A stretch of DNA of 64,000 nt from WTJY01 sp045105475 (lineage in GTDB: Bacteria > Chloroflexota > Anaerolineae > Promineifilales > Promineifilaceae): NCBI GenBank assembly GCA_045105475.1, contig JBGCDP010000242.1:1-64000 (forward strand). The letters run 5' to 3'. Below the pieces are notes generated by a model. That model saw nothing but the letters and a program-made list of their open reading frames with translations, searched no databases and was not told the origin of the DNA. The position numbers and the translations under genes are program-made. Each line of letters starts with the position of its first letter. The first letter of the stretch is position 1. Of the stretch, positions 61,625 through 64,000 are shown piece by piece.

Positions 61625-62746
61625 ATGACCCGCAAGATTAAAATTGCCTTTATCATCGAACAAGCCTTAGGGCATATTACGCATGGCAAAAATCTCGCAC
61701 AAAATGTGAATATTGATCCGACAATTGAGGCATATTGGGCATTCCCCAGACAACCTCAGGCTGGCCTGATGACTATGCCTGGCATACGTAATTGGACGCT
61801 ACAAGCAAGTATGCAGGCAAATAAAGAGATTAAAAAAATAATATCTGCAGGCAACAAGCCCGATGTTTTATTTTTTCATACCCAAGTCACGGCCGTACTC
61901 GTTCGCAAGTTGATGGATCAAATTCCATCAGTCATTTCACTGGATGCCACACCTTTGCAGTATGACAGTTTAGGCGAATTTTACGAGCATAAAAGTGGCC
62001 CAAACTGGCTCGAAGATTTTAAATTCAAACTGAATCAAGCCTGTTATAAACGAGCCAAACATCTTGTTACTTGGTCAGATTGGGCCAAGCAAAGTTTAAT
62101 CGAAGATTATGGTGTTGAGGCAAACAAAATCACGATTATCCCACCAGGCGTCAATGTAGATGAATGGCATACTTCAAGTAATTATGCGTCTGAATCTAAT
62201 CGACCAATCCGCTTTTTATTTGTAGGTGGGGATTTAAAAAGAAAAGGGGGAGACGATCTTATAACAGCTTTTAAAGCTGTTAAGCAAGAGCTAACAAATA
62301 CTCCTATTGAGCTACATTTGGTTACCCGTGATAAGACACAAGCCGATCAACAGGACGTGTTTGTCTATAACAACATGCAGGCAAATAGCCCAGAACTAAA
62401 AGCGCTTTATCAGCAGGCTGATATTTTCTGTTTGCCCACATATGGTGATTGCTTACCTATGGTGCTTTCAGAAGCAGCAGCCTCAGAGCTCCCCCTCATC
62501 TCAACAAAGATCGCTGCCATTCCAGAAATTGTAAAGCCAAATGAAAGTGGGATCTTGGTAAAGCCAGGAGACATTCAAGCGATTAAAGAAGCGATGCTCA
62601 AGTTAATTAAAAATCCAGCTGAACGCTATCGCATGGGAAAAACCGCATTTCAACAAACTAAAAAGACATTTGACGCACAAACCAATGCCCTGCGCCTATT
62701 TGATCTACTCAAAAGTACAGCAAACCACCATGACACAGAAAAATAA
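61625..62746 (+). CDS. Family 4 glycosyltransferase
   Basis: This 373-aa GT-B enzyme has the C-lobe motifs RFLFVGGDLKRKGGDDLITA, DIFCLPTYGDCLPMVLSEAA (EX7E region) and IPEIVKPNESGILVKPGD. The N-lobe starts KIKIAFIIEQALGHITHGKN. It transfers a sugar with retention to a lipid-linked glycan. It starts six bases after the GH44-like stop and its 3' end overlaps the next gene by 17 bases. Confidence 0.92.
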   Translation: MTRKIKIAFIIEQALGHITHGKNLAQNVNIDPTIEAYWAFPRQPQAGLMTMPGIRNWTLQASMQANKEIKKIISAGNKPDVLFFHTQVTAVLVRKLMDQIPSVISLDATPLQYDSLGEFYEHKSGPNWLEDFKFKLNQACYKRAKHLVTWSDWAKQSLIEDYGVEANKITIIPPGVNVDEWHTSSNYASESNRPIRFLFVGGDLKRKGGDDLITAFKAVKQELTNTPIELHLVTRDKTQADQQDVFVYNNMQANSPELKALYQQADIFCLPTYGDCLPMVLSEAAASELPLISTKIAAIPEIVKPNESGILVKPGDIQAIKEAMLKLIKNPAERYRMGKTAFQQTKKTFDAQTNALRLFDLLKSTANHHDTEK

Positions 62747-63827
62747 AGTCCTACTGACTATTTCCGGCAATATTCCTCAAAACCTTATCCAAGATATTGC
62801 TGCAGGTGAAAAACCAAGAACCGACTACATCGAAATGCAAAAAGTCTTCGGTGCTGATCTCATTGACTACCAAACCGCAGAAGCCGAGACTGGCTTAATC
62901 GGCAAATTACTCAAAAAACTTGCGGGTAATAACATGCTTTTGGCTTGGGAATGTTTTTGCAGGCGCAAAAACTACACAACTTTATTTACGGATGGGGAGC
63001 AAATAGGTCTGCCTTATGCATTGTTGATGAGGCTAGTTGGTTGGATAGGCTCACGCGATCCAGCCCACTTAATGATTGTTCATATAATCTCAACTCGCAG
63101 CAAAAAATTAATGATGTCAGCTTTTGGACTCAAGAAATTCATCGACCTATTCTTAGTCTATTCAACTCGTCAGCAGGAAATTATTTGTGAAACATGGGAC
63201 CTACCAAGCAACAGATCGCCATTTACCCCTTTCATGGTTGATCAGAATTTCTTTTCGGTAGCTGAATCAGAAAAACAACCTGATCTTCCAGGGATAACTG
63301 ATACAGGCAAACCGTATATCTGCAGTGTTGGCTTAGAGTTTAGAGACTACCCCACCCTAATGGAGGCGGTTGAAGGATTAGACGTCCATATTGTCATTGC
63401 GGCCGGAAGCCCATGGTCAAAACGAGAAGATCAAACCGAAAACGCAAATATCCCTGCCAATGTGACTGTGAAACGGTTTACTCAAAAAGAATTGCGAAAA
63501 CTGTATCAAAAAAGCAGGTTCATGGTTATGCCGCTTCTAGAAAATGATTTTCAAGCAGGCATTACAGCCATCCTTGAAGCCATGGCACTAGAAAAGGCGA
63601 TTGTGTGCTCACGCACCAAAGGGCAGATCGATGTCATACAGGATGGAATAACGGGCGTCTATGCAGAGCCTAATAACCCGGCCGCTTTGCGTCATGCGAT
63701 TGAAACCTTACTCAATGACCAAAAAGCGACTGACAAAATGGGGAAAGCCGGCCGGAAGATCATTGAAACCGAAATGAACTTGGATAAATATACCGAAAGA
63801 TTGAACAATTTTATTAAACAAACATGA
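62730..63827 (+). CDS. Family 4 glycosyltransferase (second)
   Basis: This 365-aa GT-B enzyme shows PYICSVGLEFRDYPTLMEAV (the sugar-nucleotide lobe), RKLYQKSRFMVMPLLENDFQ, AGITAILEAMALEKAIVCSR and DGITGVYAEPNNPAALRHAI. ATG 62730 (MTQKNKVLLTISGNIPQ) was chosen; the frame opens 60 bases earlier but that part lies inside the preceding gene. The 17-base overlap implies coupled translation. It closes the visible part of the operon; 173 bases follow without a supported gene. Confidence 0.9.
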   Translation: MTQKNKVLLTISGNIPQNLIQDIAAGEKPRTDYIEMQKVFGADLIDYQTAEAETGLIGKLLKKLAGNNMLLAWECFCRRKNYTTLFTDGEQIGLPYALLMRLVGWIGSRDPAHLMIVHIISTRSKKLMMSAFGLKKFIDLFLVYSTRQQEIICETWDLPSNRSPFTPFMVDQNFFSVAESEKQPDLPGITDTGKPYICSVGLEFRDYPTLMEAVEGLDVHIVIAAGSPWSKREDQTENANIPANVTVKRFTQKELRKLYQKSRFMVMPLLENDFQAGITAILEAMALEKAIVCSRTKGQIDVIQDGITGVYAEPNNPAALRHAIETLLNDQKATDKMGKAGRKIIETEMNLDKYTERLNNFIKQT

Positions 63828-64000
63828 TCTGTTCAAGCTCATTAAAGTGCGTAAAATTCACGTGAATGCAGTTAGGGCCGTTTTACCTTACCTGTAAGAC
63901 ATTTTGTAAAAGTTTCTCTCTATACTCGAGAGCATATTCACTTTATAATGTTTGTTAGCGGTTGGGAGTTTAACAGTTCTTGAAAAGTTATTGCTACCAT

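Larger units (their letters stand above)
381..63754. repeat. Highly iterated palindrome CGGCCG (HIP1-like), dispersed across the window
   Basis: The 6-bp palindrome CGGCCG first occurs at 381 and last at 63749. A hand count gives about 155 copies: about 141 before 50 kb and 14 after it. At about 45% GC chance predicts roughly 8. It falls in all codon phases, for example Arg-Pro at 13353, Gly-Arg at 13768 and Ala-Ala-Asp at 14141, and also in intergenic DNA (13105, 16023), so codon preference alone does not explain it. Flanking bases vary. The count was made by eye and may be off by a few. Confidence 0.85.

Noticed and set aside
63944..63949. TATAAT near the right edge as a promoter
   Set aside because: No -35 at proper distance and the downstream gene lies outside the window.

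Overview
The window looks like a chromosomal piece of a Chloroflexota bacterium (Anaerolineae/Caldilineae-like). This rests on protein style rather than a marker gene: large STAND/TPR regulators with SARP- or XRE-type heads, a secreted PQQ-type sugar dehydrogenase with DUF11/SdrD-like modules, a Thr-Pro stalk and an IYLPLIVR tail, a binding lipoprotein with EVTREVEV-type repeats, Thr/Pro-rich lipoprotein linkers, and a split nuo cluster with fused NuoCD. GC is moderate (mid-40s by eye). No rRNA, tRNA, CRISPR array, integrase or transposase was seen.

Layout. 0.1-8.4 kb: a membrane Ser/Thr kinase, a metallophosphoesterase, an ECF sigma factor with a four-TM partner, an LCMT-type methyltransferase, a fused 3-oxoacid CoA-transferase, a Gly-rich secreted protein and an MBL hydrolase. 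8.7-13.1 kb: the secreted dehydrogenase, then a cytochrome P450 divergent from a TetR regulator with palindromic operator candidates. 13.2-23.4 kb: two STAND-TPR regulators flanking a tiny secreted Cys-Gly4-Cys peptide gene, a gluzincin-like HEAGH protein, a C39-like protease/TPR protein and a histone-deacetylase-family enzyme. 23.6-39.3 kb: hybrid signalling protein, a gammaproteobacterial-looking aroA, an Mrp ATPase, a GT2/PhnD-like pair, M32 carboxypeptidase, an LRR protein with an effector-associated-domain-like tail, APH-like kinase, recJ, epimerase, RNase D and an extracellular intradiol dioxygenase. 39.4-43.3 kb: an iscX-nuoB-nuoCD-nuoI group. 43.5-50.4 kb: putative queuosine-tRNA mannosyltransferase, alpha-glucan phosphorylase, small membrane proteins, CheY-like receiver, RlmI-like methyltransferase. 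51.1-63.8 kb: one rightward exopolysaccharide locus with two Wzz-like proteins (one carrying an Mrr_N-type head), Wzx flippase, a CpsD-like protein with degenerate P-loop, O-antigen ligase/polymerase, three glycosyltransferases, a lipoprotein and a GH44-like protein that lacks the expected nucleophile.

The strongest genome-scale signal is the palindrome CGGCCG. A hand count gives about 155 copies in 64 kb, where roughly eight would be expected at 45% GC. It is used in all three codon phases and also between genes, like the cyanobacterial HIP1 element, and becomes sparse across the exopolysaccharide locus. All functional calls come from reading motifs by eye; no database search was run.
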